From Cristatella mucedo (taxonomy: Eukaryota; Bryozoa; Phylactolaemata; Cristatellidae): a stretch of DNA of 64,000 nucleotides. Below are positions 1 to 41,400 of the stretch, in pieces. The notes under the pieces are model-generated. The model was not told the DNA's origin. It saw only the letters and a program-made list of their open reading frames with translations, and did no database searches. The translations under genes were made by a program, and so were the position numbers. Positions within the stretch are counted from its first letter, which is position 1; each line of letters starts with the position of its first letter. The DNA lies in the NCBI GenBank assembly GCA_009760855.2, contig WPIO01000013.1, forward strand, positions 5,540,001 to 5,604,000. The letters are read 5' to 3'.

Positions 1-89
1 GAACTATGTTTCAATCGGACAAGGATTCACACCACACACAAACTCAGTTAAGGCCTTAAGCTCTGTGCCTCTAAACAACCTCAACATTT

Positions 90-340
90 ATTGGAGACCG
101 TGCCTTTGGTTCGTACGCCCCCAAGTCCTAGGGACTGACATCACTACCACTAGACATTGAATAAGAAGCGAAATGCCCATCTGTCCCTCAATTCATTGGC
201 TCCGTAATGTGATTTGTCTTTTTCGTGATTATTCGTGCTGGCACCGTGCATGCTATCACCAAACAATTGACAAGCTTAAAACGTGTAACGTGCCTAGCCA
301 GATATTTAGCTCTTACTCGCTATGCAAATGTCGTATTGTA
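90..340 (+). mobile_element. LINE alpha 3' fragment, degraded
   Basis: Matches the end of LINE alpha copies elsewhere in the window: the GGAGACCGTGC...TTCGTACG coding end at 93-130, the GTGCTGGCACCGTGCATGCT stretch near 236-262, and a decayed tail near 300-340. No intact frame. Confidence 0.5.
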
Positions 341-719
341 ATAAGTAAAGGACTAGGTTTACGAACACCCGGGTCCAAATCTCGACCTTGTCTTGCTCAA
401 GCAAGACTTTGCTGGAAAGTGAAAAAGATGTATGTGACTGACATCATTAGGAATGAGTCTTTTGTGAGAAGCCGCGACTCATGACGGTAAAAAAAGGAAT
501 GTGACACTGCACCCAAGCACATATGTATACTGTACCCTCCACTCGAGATCGGAGGCAGGCTATCGTTTGCCTGCTAGTGACAAGCAAGTGCAGCTACCTC
601 AATTCTTTCTGCTGAAGTGGTTCATCGCAAGCTCAAATGATTCGAAATGCGGCACCGGTTTTTATTCCAGAAAAAGTCTCGGACGCCGGGACTCCAGTAG
701 AATCAACTACCTAATGTGT

Positions 720-835
720 AACCGAGAGCCGCTTAGGCTGCGAGTTCGCTACACAAAACTCCTGGGTGACACCCACATAGTCTTTATGGCTTTGTGGAGT
801 CACAGACGGAGATACAACAGCTACTGACTGCATTG
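720..835 (+). mobile_element. LINE beta 3' end fragment
   Basis: Sense-orientation match to the 3' terminal region of LINE beta (reverse complement of 54650-54780): CTTTATGGCTTTGTGGAG near the end, with CGAGAGCCGCTTAGGCTGCG upstream. Diverged and without coding capacity. Confidence 0.6.
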
Positions 836-1080
836 AGGAATTAAAGCCACGTGCTTGTCTCACCGATGCCGCCAATGATAAGAGTCCCATGAGCGCTCTA
901 AGGTGCTGCTGAGTTTGTCCCTTAACGCAGCTCGAAGAAGGCGGATCACGTGCTTGACACGACGCATGTACAGTCACAGCCGGATGTCTGACGGCGGCAG
1001 AAAAACAAACCTCGCGGACGCTGGCCAGCATCGACCAAACTGATGTCCTATCTTGGCACTAGGCACTGCTCACGGTCACG

Positions 1081-1086
1081 TTTATT
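1081..1086 (-). terminator. candidate KAT6 poly(A) signal AATAAA
   Basis: Canonical AATAAA read on the minus strand about 280 bases after the KAT6 stop. No other canonical hexamer was noticed between the stop and this point. Inferred from position only. Confidence 0.5.
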
Positions 1087-1363
1087 TGAACCAACACAGA
1101 GCAGTATATCTTACATGGCTAGACACGGCGCATTCTTAGAAAAAAAGACAATCCTCACCGATAGAAAGCACACTTTACATGTCATCACTATAAAATCCTT
1201 CATGCAGGGGGCGCCGGCCGGCGCGTAAGCATCCACGTCATGCACCATGAGCGACACGCGCAGATGCAGAGCCGTGCTGCTCTGCGTCTGCAAAAGGCGA
1301 CGACGACATTATGCTTGAGGCCCACGTTGCATTCGCTTAGAAAAAAATATATACTCCCGCACA

Positions 1364-31646
<30,283 letters not shown>

Positions 31647-32141
31647 CTTCTCCGCTCCTTGCCCGACGGCGTCGCGTGCGTGCGCGCAAGGCTGCACTGA
31701 ATGCAATCACATTCACTGGCTGCCGACGGGTTCAGACGACCGAAGTGCGCTAGCTACAATGGCGAGCCGAAACGACGGGTTGAACGTGAGCGTGCGACTG
31801 CTGGCAAGATGAACGATTGATACAAAGAGCGGTGCCATGCAAACGGCAGCAAGCAGGTCCACCGGGGTGCAGGCACGCTCGTACAGGCCGTCGAAGTTTA
31901 GTTTACTGCTGGGAGCGCCGAGACGTGCTGCAAGGTGTCACAGCAAGCAGAGCAGAGAGTGAGGGAGGCTCGTCTCGGCGGCTGCGACAAAATGAACAGC
32001 GACAGACAATCGTGTTGAGCGAGCTCTGCCCTCGCAGCCATGCCACGCCACATTATCGCCATGGGGGATCGAGCATCGGCTGCTTGCATAAGTTTTCAGC
32101 CTAATACAGCCTGCTGTCGAAGCCAGCAACCACCACTTTGC

Positions 32142-32245
<104 letters not shown>

Positions 32246-32267
32246 AGAGCTTAAGCATTCAGGCGCT

Positions 32268-33175
32268 TACAGCTGGTCCAAAACTTTCAGTTAGGCTTGT
32301 CTGTCGTGAGAGTGGCAGTTGCCACATCACACCACTTCTTGCCGACCTCCACTGGCTCCCAATCAAGCAACTCATCGACTTTGAGGTTCTGTCACTCACT
32401 TTTAGGTTCACCCATTCTTTGGCTCCAGCCTATCTCTCAGATCTACTCCCCCACCAGGCCGAGCATCGTACCACCCCTTTTCGGGAAACTAACTTTACCA
32501 ATACCTCGTACAAACCTCAAATCCTTTGGAGACAGTGGATTTAATTCGTATGTAATGTAATAATGTAATGTATCTCCGTCAGTAACTCCACAGTCATAAA
32601 GACCATGTGGGTGTTACGCAGGAGAGTTTTGTATAGCGCACTCACAGCCTAAGCGGCTTTCGGTACGCATTCGGTAGCCAACAGACTTCGTCTCACGCAA
32701 CAAAGAGAAAGTGGGAAGCATAGCAGAGTTAGGAGAGCAGTTGAGGTAGTGAGTAGCATAGAAGTAGCAGTTCAGGACCGCTGAAAAAGATGTGCCATAG
32801 TATGATGTCCATAGCTGGAGAGTAGATGTCGTTGCGTAAGAATGCTCCCAAAGCCTAGACCTCTCTTCCGACTTTCGCCACGACATTCCTTGACTTGACC
32901 ACATTTAAAAAGAAACTAAAAACACATCTATTTATAACAGAATTGAGTGGGTCCATGTGATTTGCTCTTTGTGCTTATACGTGCTGACACTGTGCATGCT
33001 GCCACTAACCATATTTGCATGCTGACCCTGTGCATGCCACCTCTAACCATGTGAAGCTTATTGTTCATTGAGCATGCTACCATTCGACCATGCTTCCTTT
33101 ACAGCAAATGTAAAGTGCCTAGAAAGAGATTGAGTTCTCTGAGGGCGCTTCAACAAATGTGTCATTTTTATTAAC
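32268..33175 (+). mobile_element. LINE alpha 3' copy interrupted by LINE beta
   Basis: Reverse transcriptase C-terminal region (ADLHWLPIKQLIDFEVLSLT, also SFGDSGFNSY) stops at about 32552, is interrupted by antisense LINE beta to about 32843, and resumes with NAPKA and DLTTFKKKLKTHLF, then the tail hairpin at 33115-33155. The coding match lines up across the insertion. Confidence 0.85.
32553..32843 (-). mobile_element. LINE beta 3' end inserted in LINE alpha
   Basis: Antisense LINE beta (TAATGTAATGTATCTCCGTC to GTAGATGTCGTTGCGTAAG), about 290 bp, inside an otherwise continuous LINE alpha coding region. ATG occurs on both sides as a possible very short target-site duplication. Confidence 0.8.
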
Positions 33176-35231
33176 CATTGATCCATGGTGCTGGTCTAGT
33201 CAGTTAATAACATTACAGCTAGTCTACTCTCTACATGCCCGCTTTACCAGCATGGTGCAACTCTCAAACCAATATCCCTGCTAGTGATTAACTGCAGGTA
33301 TGCACAGATTCGTATCTTGCTCGAGGCATACCCAATTACCAGCGGCTATTAACTAAATCGTGCCTTGTTGCATTCTGGTCGACAGAGGACTCGCAAAGAC
33401 ATTGCGACCAGTCTCTAAAAGGCACCACGTCTCTGTTCTAGAGATTCCAAAAGACTAAAATACAAAACCAAAAGTCTCTAGAAGGCTGTGCATTTCTGTC
33501 TCGTAGAGAAGCAGCAGCAGCAGTTCGAATGGAAGGTTGAAGGTGAATCTATTTGTACTATTAGCAGAGGATGAACTGCAATCAAAATTCGATGGTGCTT
33601 CAAAGCGGCCGACAACTGGATGTGTAAAGGGTCACTGCAATAGTCTCTGCGAGTTTCGAGTCTACACTCTGCACTGCATTGCACTCACCAAGTAAAACCT
33701 GAGACGGAAGTGCAGGGATGAATTTCTTAGCGAAGCAACGTCGGACGCACGCTCGCACGCCGCGATTCAAGCATCCGTTCGGGCTAAGGGGACGATCAAG
33801 GTCCATTACATGATCTTCAGCTAAAATATTACCGACAACTGAATATAGTGCTTTTAAGGAATATCAGGGATATGACTCGACACTGGAAGGAAGGATACTT
33901 CGAATCGGACGTCTTCTAAAAGAAGCGGCAAAACACAAAATGAGATACCCTAACCGTAGAAAGTAGGAGTGACAAGTCGTTGCGGCTGCGGGTCTCCCAA
34001 GCACATACAATCAAGGTAGGCGAGAGGAAAAGCAACAGACAGCCGATATAACTTGCATAGTACAACGACACTGCCAGCATTTGACGGAGCACCGGGAAAT
34101 TGGTAAGGCTGCCATGAGCTACGTCATGAACAGTCACCCCGTGTGGGAACGTACTGCATTTATAGAAAATCCTAAACAAAGCACAGCCCTCCAATTACGC
34201 TATCCAATTTGATGGACAGTAAGAAGCACCAGGGTACTGATAACGCCGCCGACTTGCGGTACAGCGACTTACCGCCGCCCGGCAGATGACCGCATTAACT
34301 CACCCCGCAAACTTGGCGTGCATATCCAGCGCCAAAGAAGAACGGCAAGGTCAGACCGACCCGTCTAGACTACTACGATGGAAGTAAGTCCCTTGTTCGT
34401 GTCCACAGTCAGGAAGAATTCAAAAGCATACATATCAGCCCATTAATTACACAATATGGCCGCCGCAGAGAGCCAAGAACGAATAGGCGTCGACGACTCC
34501 GGCCTCAATGCCTGAAGCGGCTTTTGTAGTAACTAAGTGCTCACAATTCACGCCTAATATAGGTTCAATAAATATAACCGATGATAATGTATTAAATTTA
34601 CGCCGAACACCACCTACCTTGCCGAGGATTACTTCCCGCGCAGGAGCACACTCCAGGTAGATGGGGTAGGTATAAAAAAAAACGCCGCAGGTGCACGGCG
34701 GAGGCCAGAGGTGCCGTGACCAGGCAACCTTGAGAAGGGAGCCAGTCAAGGCCGTTAAGAGCGACTCTATTCATCAGAAATGCTTTTCGCTGCTCTGCCA
34801 CGCTTTCGAATGCCTTGTAAACACAGCTAGCATCGCTTGAGCCCGGCAGCGCCGAATAGCGCTAGCGTTCCAAGCAGACCGCCGGAATGCACTGCCGCGA
34901 GGCAATCCGGTGCAAAGAACGAATGCCGCAAGGCAAGAAAGCCAAAATGCGATTACTTTTTATTCATATTTTTCCAACGAAATACACGCAATCTCTAGCC
35001 CTTGTGGAGGCACAGCAAAATTTCATAAGAACTGGAACACACATCGACGACCCAAAGTGTATCACACCATTTCACGTTCTCACAACAGAATTGAAACGCA
35101 TAATTTACTTCTTTTCTAACTGCCAACCAAGCGGCAGGGTCATTCGAAGGAACGGGCAGAGTTTTGAAGCACAGGCAAATAGCATTCTAAGCTGCCCACT
35201 TTCAAGCAGCCGTCGCGAGCTGCTGAACATG

Positions 35232-35237
35232 TTTATT
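35232..35237 (-). terminator. ZFAND4 poly(A) signal AATAAA
   Basis: AATAAA on the minus strand 68 bases after the ZFAND4 stop, suggesting a very short 3' UTR. Confidence 0.65.
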
Positions 35238-35304
35238 AGTAGCTAGACAAAGATCAATATATCAATGCACGCCCTTGAACGCAGCAAAGTGTTCCAGCCA
35301 AGTT

Positions 35305-35440
35305 TCATATCTTGGGCAGCTTAGGTGCGCTGACAACTGGGTTGCTTTGTTCCAGAAGCTTCCGGCCTTCTGTTTTGTAATCGAAAGTGCAGTCATGCAG
35401 CTCTGCATAGCGATGAGTTGCACAGAAGTTATTGCCGCAC
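35305..35440 (-). CDS. ZFAND4: ZFAND4 exon 7: AN1 zinc finger, second half and stop
   Basis: Encodes CGNNFCATHRYAELHDCTFD, then YKTEGRKLLEQSNPVVSAPK and LPKI followed by TGA. This is near identical to the ZFAND4 C-terminus. Acceptor GATTTCTTTCAG. It sits 7.2 kb from exon 6 and completes the zinc finger in exact phase. Confidence 0.96.
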
Positions 35441-38400
35441 CTGAAAGAAATCGAAACATTGGGAAGCATAAGTGCTCACCAGATAAGATAGTCTTCCTAT
35501 GCAACTCACAGCGAACCGGGCTGCCGCCACAGCGGCATTTCAACCACGTCCATTGTTCACTAGCTTCAGCTTTTACTCTGGCCAGTGTAACAGTACTTCG
35601 AAAAAAATAACTGCAATAAAACAAGCGTCAGTGGATCAACCAAGACAGCTGTGATGATGTCAGACGGGTCTCTGCAAGCATGGTGATCTGCGACAGTGCA
35701 TTTTAAAATCACCAACCAGCCGTGGATTTTGCTGTCCGGCATCAAACGAACGTTAATGAAAATAAACATTGTGTGACTATGACTATGACAAGATACTGAC
35801 ATTAGGGATACTATGCTTGTTCGGTGCTCTACCCGCAAGGATGTGGAAGTAAATGCAGTGTTTTCACATCTTTTTTTCCCCAGCATGCTAAGTGAATTTC
35901 CAACGACAGGAACCACGGTATACAGATAGTGCTTGTGTGAAGTCTGGTGCTTTAGTCAGAATGTGCCAGTTATTATGACTCACTTTTGTCATAGGGGTAA
36001 CCGGTTCAACTCCCACGGATAAAATGGCATGCTCCCCTCTCGTATTAGAGCTACTACAGCCAATTGAAGTCCTTTGCACTATATAAATCCCCCAGCCGGC
36101 TCAGCTACATGTTTGTTCATTTACTTCCCACGTATTCAGCTCCTGATTGGATAAAATAGTACAGACCCAGTCTACAACGACTGATTGGGTCACACTTGGT
36201 GGTGACCAGTGACAAATCGCCCAATCTACACTTACGCAGCACGCACAACAGCTAGGTAGCTAGCATGGGCTGCTTGCATGCACAGATATGTCATCAGCTG
36301 GTAAAGGCAATGTTTCGATCAGTCTCGGGTACGAATGATCATATTGTCAGAGCTCGGCACAAAAAGAAAATAGTGGTGCATTAGGGTAAGGAGTAAGTGC
36401 CACTCTTCATTTGACATCATTCGACATTACTATAAAAATTTTGGGTCGCAACAAAAAATGGTAAAGCATGTCCATGAAGCACAGCTGATCACCGAAACAG
36501 AAGAAACCACGGTAGGTACAATCAGAAAAGATCCACCGCAGGCACAAACGACCAACAATAAATACGAATGCACCCCGAATGGCAGGTGAAACAGCTCAAG
36601 ACAGCATCCTGACTGGCGGCCAATAAAGTGATGGCCTTCGTCTGGCGGTAAACCGCAAGCGAGATGGCAAAATTGATCATCAAAGTACTCCAATCAGGCG
36701 GTAGATGGAAGCTATCGAAGAAAGTGCTGCAGCAATAGTGGACAACATGGGGGGACTGCATCGATCTGTTGTCGATGTAATCACAGAATATCGAAAGGTG
36801 GCATACCAACGACAAGTTGCTTGACATGCTTGTCGCCATTGCTGATAATCACCAGGCTGCTACATGACAATATGCACACTTGCAGATTATCAGCAGACTA
36901 CAGTGGTTGCATTAGAAACAAGAAGAAATCAGTGTGACAGCAGGTGACACCAAACAGTACAGTGAGCAAACGTTCGCATGCTTAAGGAAAGGGAAAGGTC
37001 TGCATCTGCACTATCTCGAATCATATGAGGTCCTTTGAGACACATGCCAGCCTCTCACGCACGACACCGTGGTTTGCTTAACGAAGCTATCAGTTCGCTA
37101 TAACTTCAGCGACTATCGAAGCCTGGGCACAATGACCTGCTGTGCCTTTTTGTGCCATCGTGGCCTCAATCCGATCAGGTATGGCAGCCGAGAACGACCA
37201 CAGCACGTCTAAGGAACTGTCATGTAAATTAGGCACAGAAGTGAGATACAAAAAAGCTAGCCACAGCAGATTCAGTGCTGCTTGAAAGGTGCAAAACTTC
37301 CTGGTCCACCATGCTTAGAATCTTTGCTACCCTCTTAAAGCCTAGTCTAGGCCTTGCATATAGTGATCGCACATAAAAGAAATCCACCTGGACAGAGGAG
37401 CTGGCACGTGCACACACAAACAAGTACATGTCTCAATGCTTGGGAGCATTGGCAGAGTAGCATTTTTTGTCAGTTTTGGAGCAACACACATGGATGCATG
37501 CAAGTGCACAGCACTCATGCCGACGACGTGCAAGCCAAGCAAGCGACATACAAACTGATGCTTGACGAACACATAGACGATAGTACGTAACAGGAAAATA
37601 TGTATCGTTCTGCTGACCCAGCCCATGTGACCACGACAACAGCTGCGCAAGGTAAACGAGATGAAAAAATATGAGAGGCCAGGCAGTCAGCCCGATGACG
37701 TATATTAAAGAGGTTATGTAGTGCTACACAGAAATAAGTCATGCTGTCTCCGACAGTTGAACTCACGATCTCAGAAAGCATTAGTGAAACGGTTGGAGGG
37801 GTGCTACTAACCAGCATGCCGAGTGTCTTCCTTGCTTTTGAAGGCTTGTCTAAAGCTGTGTCTACACTGGCAAGCGTTCGGTAATAAGACATCCGAAAAC
37901 TTTAGGCTAAGTCATCCGTTTTACTGGTAAGGGGCAGGGAGGGAGTGGTGACTGACGGGAAGGATCCGAGTCTGGGGGCTTGGGCTCGAGGAACTAGCTG
38001 GACGGTGAGCTTCTCGGCAGTAAATCAAAGACTTCTGAGGCAGCCGGATAATTAGGAACCGACCAAAAAGCAACATTGATGCTGCCTTCATAGAGGCATC
38101 GTGCGGGGAGAGGGTCTGCACGAGTTCATAATACAGGAATTTATTGATAAACAAAGCTGCCTATAGAAGGACTGCGATTAAACTTTCGATGACTGGTACA
38201 CACGTGTATACAGATGGAAGCGGATACATGTCCTCGAATAGCTGCTGCTCCACGTCCATTTGTGCCTAACGAGAGATCTCTCTTGCTGTCAAGAGAGAGT
38301 GAATGTACCAGCCACAACCAGATAACGAGTGTAGTCTCTACTCCTAACTGTTAAACTGAGTAGACATGGCTGGTTCGATACTAGCTAGCACTCAAGAAAA

Positions 38401-41400
38401 GTTCATAGGTAATAATAATCATAACAATACATTTGCACGGCACCCTCAGAGAACCTAATCCCGTTCTAGGCACTCTACATGCAGTAAAAAACGCATGATC
38501 GAATGGTTAGCGGTAGAAGGTTATAGGTGTCGCGCCTCCGAACGTTCACCACAGTAGACGAAGCTTAAGCTTGATAACTCGTGTGTGCTTTTCTACGCTT
38601 GTCTACGCAGAACCCGGCTTACAATGAGCTCGAGGCTATCTCTTCTCTTGCAGCGAGTTATAAAGCGCCTTGATAGACACTCAGTTCTCTTCGGGTACTG
38701 CACATAAGGCGTTCCTTATTTGTATTACTATCATCATTATTCTTACTATTACCGATTCCTCCACCTCGACCGACAAAATAATGCTGCATGCAGCCAAAGC
38801 AGGAGCTTACAATTCGAAATCAGCAATGCACACGAGCCATTTTTATTTCATTCACGTGCCCAGCTTGATTCGCTTCAGCCTGAATGGTGAGTAGGTTAGC
38901 AAGAACGACGGGTGCCAGAAACGGTCTCAGCTCCGAATGCTGGGCTACTTGGCAGCAGCCCGAGAAAAAAGTGTACTCACTGAGCGCCAACTAGGATTCG
39001 ATGCCAATGAATGCAGCCAGTCCGGACTCAGTAAGGGAGGACTCGGGTAAGAGGTACGATGGTGATAACTGTGAGAAAATTTGGAAGTGGCAGACACCCG
39101 AAAGGGGCGCAATCTAAGCAGCTAGTCACACAGAGAGTACGAAGTAGAAACTTCAGCCGGCACCACAGTTTCGAGCAGAGTGTTGCCGGATAAGGGTACA
39201 CGATTGGGCCAAAAGACAGAAGAAAGAATACTCCACCGTTTCACTAGTCGACATCGAGGTAACGAAAAATGATTAGACTACCATTAGAACCTTTGGATGT
39301 CAGCCAACTTTCGAACTTTGCTGATGATGGGAAGAGCTCAAAGCAGGCTGTAAGTTGTAGCAAGAATGCAGAGCTAACTTCAGCGATAAGCACAGAGGTG
39401 GTCGGGTGACCCACCACGTGCTCCCAACAAGCACATACAGTCTTTTGAATCGGTTGGCCGTCGATGAAGACAAGAGAAATCGTCAGCACCTCTACAGTTG
39501 CCGCATCTCTGAGCTGATGTAAACACTAGAAACATAACATCTCAGCAGGGCCAACAAATAAAGCCACCAGGACACACAACATCCGGTTCAATCTACGTTT
39601 AAGAAATTTAATGATTGCGAAGCTAAAGACTGCAGATGGTGTCGAGTCGTCTGCCATCAGATGCAAGGCAACGAACGGCCATTGGGGGTGTCGGCCGAGG
39701 CCTCACCCCCATCCAGCTGCTTCGGCCGCCGCACCAGCGCCCCATGGAAAAACCTACCGCAAGTGTAAGGGACACTAGCGCTTTTCTCCAGCTTGCAGAC
39801 TGTTGGTGAGACCCATTTGGTTGTAAAACTTGAATCTCAGCATGACGACCGACTTCTGCATAACGATAGCCTAACTCGTCACGCTCCGGTGCCGTCCATG
39901 TTCAGCGTGCAGCCCATGTTCAGACTGTGCAGCAGCAGCACCTACGATTCCTACGATTCATCGATTTCTCCACTCTGTCCTACATTGCTGTGCACTGGCA
40001 AAAAGATGCGTGCAGAGGCCAGATAATTTAACACTCCAACGGGTTCCAACGGAAAGCTGTAGTCTTTAAAACACACATGCTGTCAGCACAGTACTCAACG
40101 AAAAGTTCCCTTTAGCTAGCCGGTCGTTTTGGTGTCGTTCCAATACAGGTAGCCCAGAAACAGGTGGCACAGAACAGAATACCTCCCTGCCTTGCTAATA
40201 CTAGCCTTATGCCATTGTCAACTCTGGGAAGCTCCTTCATTGAACATCCACGACCGCTAAATATTTCACACTTAAAAGCAGCAAAACTGCCAAAACAGGC
40301 AGCCTTTTCACAACATGACAAGGCATGATGCGGTACGAAGTGGCTTTATCTATATTGCACTATAAGGAACGCCCCCAAATAGCTAGGCAGATTCTTGGCA
40401 AATAGAGTAGATACAACTTTCCACAGTCATTACCTTTTAGCTAAATCTCTAATGGCTAGGACCACGGTTCAGATTGCAGCACAGAAATTATGAATCGTAG
40501 GAAATTGAAAGCGACAGTCGGAAATCTAGACACTTGCTCAACGAGCTGTGAACATGCAGTAGGTTTGCATCAGCTTGCCACGGCTACGCCACAAGGTAGG
40601 GCGACCTCTGAGAAGCAGGAAGTGGAGACAATGCTCTGGATTACCGCCGACAAGGTGCCGTCGGAGCTGCTGCAACTAATCGCTCTCTAGATACTTCCAA
40701 GTCAGAAATAATAATAATAATAATAATAAATTTTCGTCGCACCCTTAGAGAACTTAAATATCTCTCTTTCTAGGCACTTTACACATACTGTAAAGGAAGC
40801 ATGATCAATACGGCTGCCAGAATGGCCACCGCCTGCTCATCTGCTCGCGCTAGAATGGCGGGCACACCTCTCTACAGGGTGAACAAAATCTGCTACGCGC
40901 ACGAAAGTCGGTCGGCAAGGTATGTCTCATAATACAACGAATCGGGAGTGAGCTGAAAAATGATAGGAAACAGTCACGAAAGCAATCGGTTAACAAGTGT
41001 CGGTGAATGGCCAAAGGAAGGAGAATGCTGGGATTGACAGCAGCGAATAATCCGCGTCCAAGTGAGAGCAGCAGAGCGAGAGGTCCACAGTCTATGGTCA
41101 TGCAATGCACAATCGCAAGTTGCCTGCCAACAACATTACACAAAAAGGATAGGACATGTATTCCCACGAGGTACACGCAGAAGATTGCTGCTGTGATAGC
41201 TGCTGTGGCAGCTCAGCTAGGAAGGAAGGACTTGAGTAGGCTCGGACGCCCTCACGTCCAAACGATACGTAATGCAATGCTACCCACTCTTCGACCGAGA
41301 GCAGCAACAATTTTTTTCGCGACAGTGACACACGACTACATTTCTCAGGCTTCAGAATTTCCTTGGTGGCCAGCCTTCGGAACAACTACACAGGCCCCAC

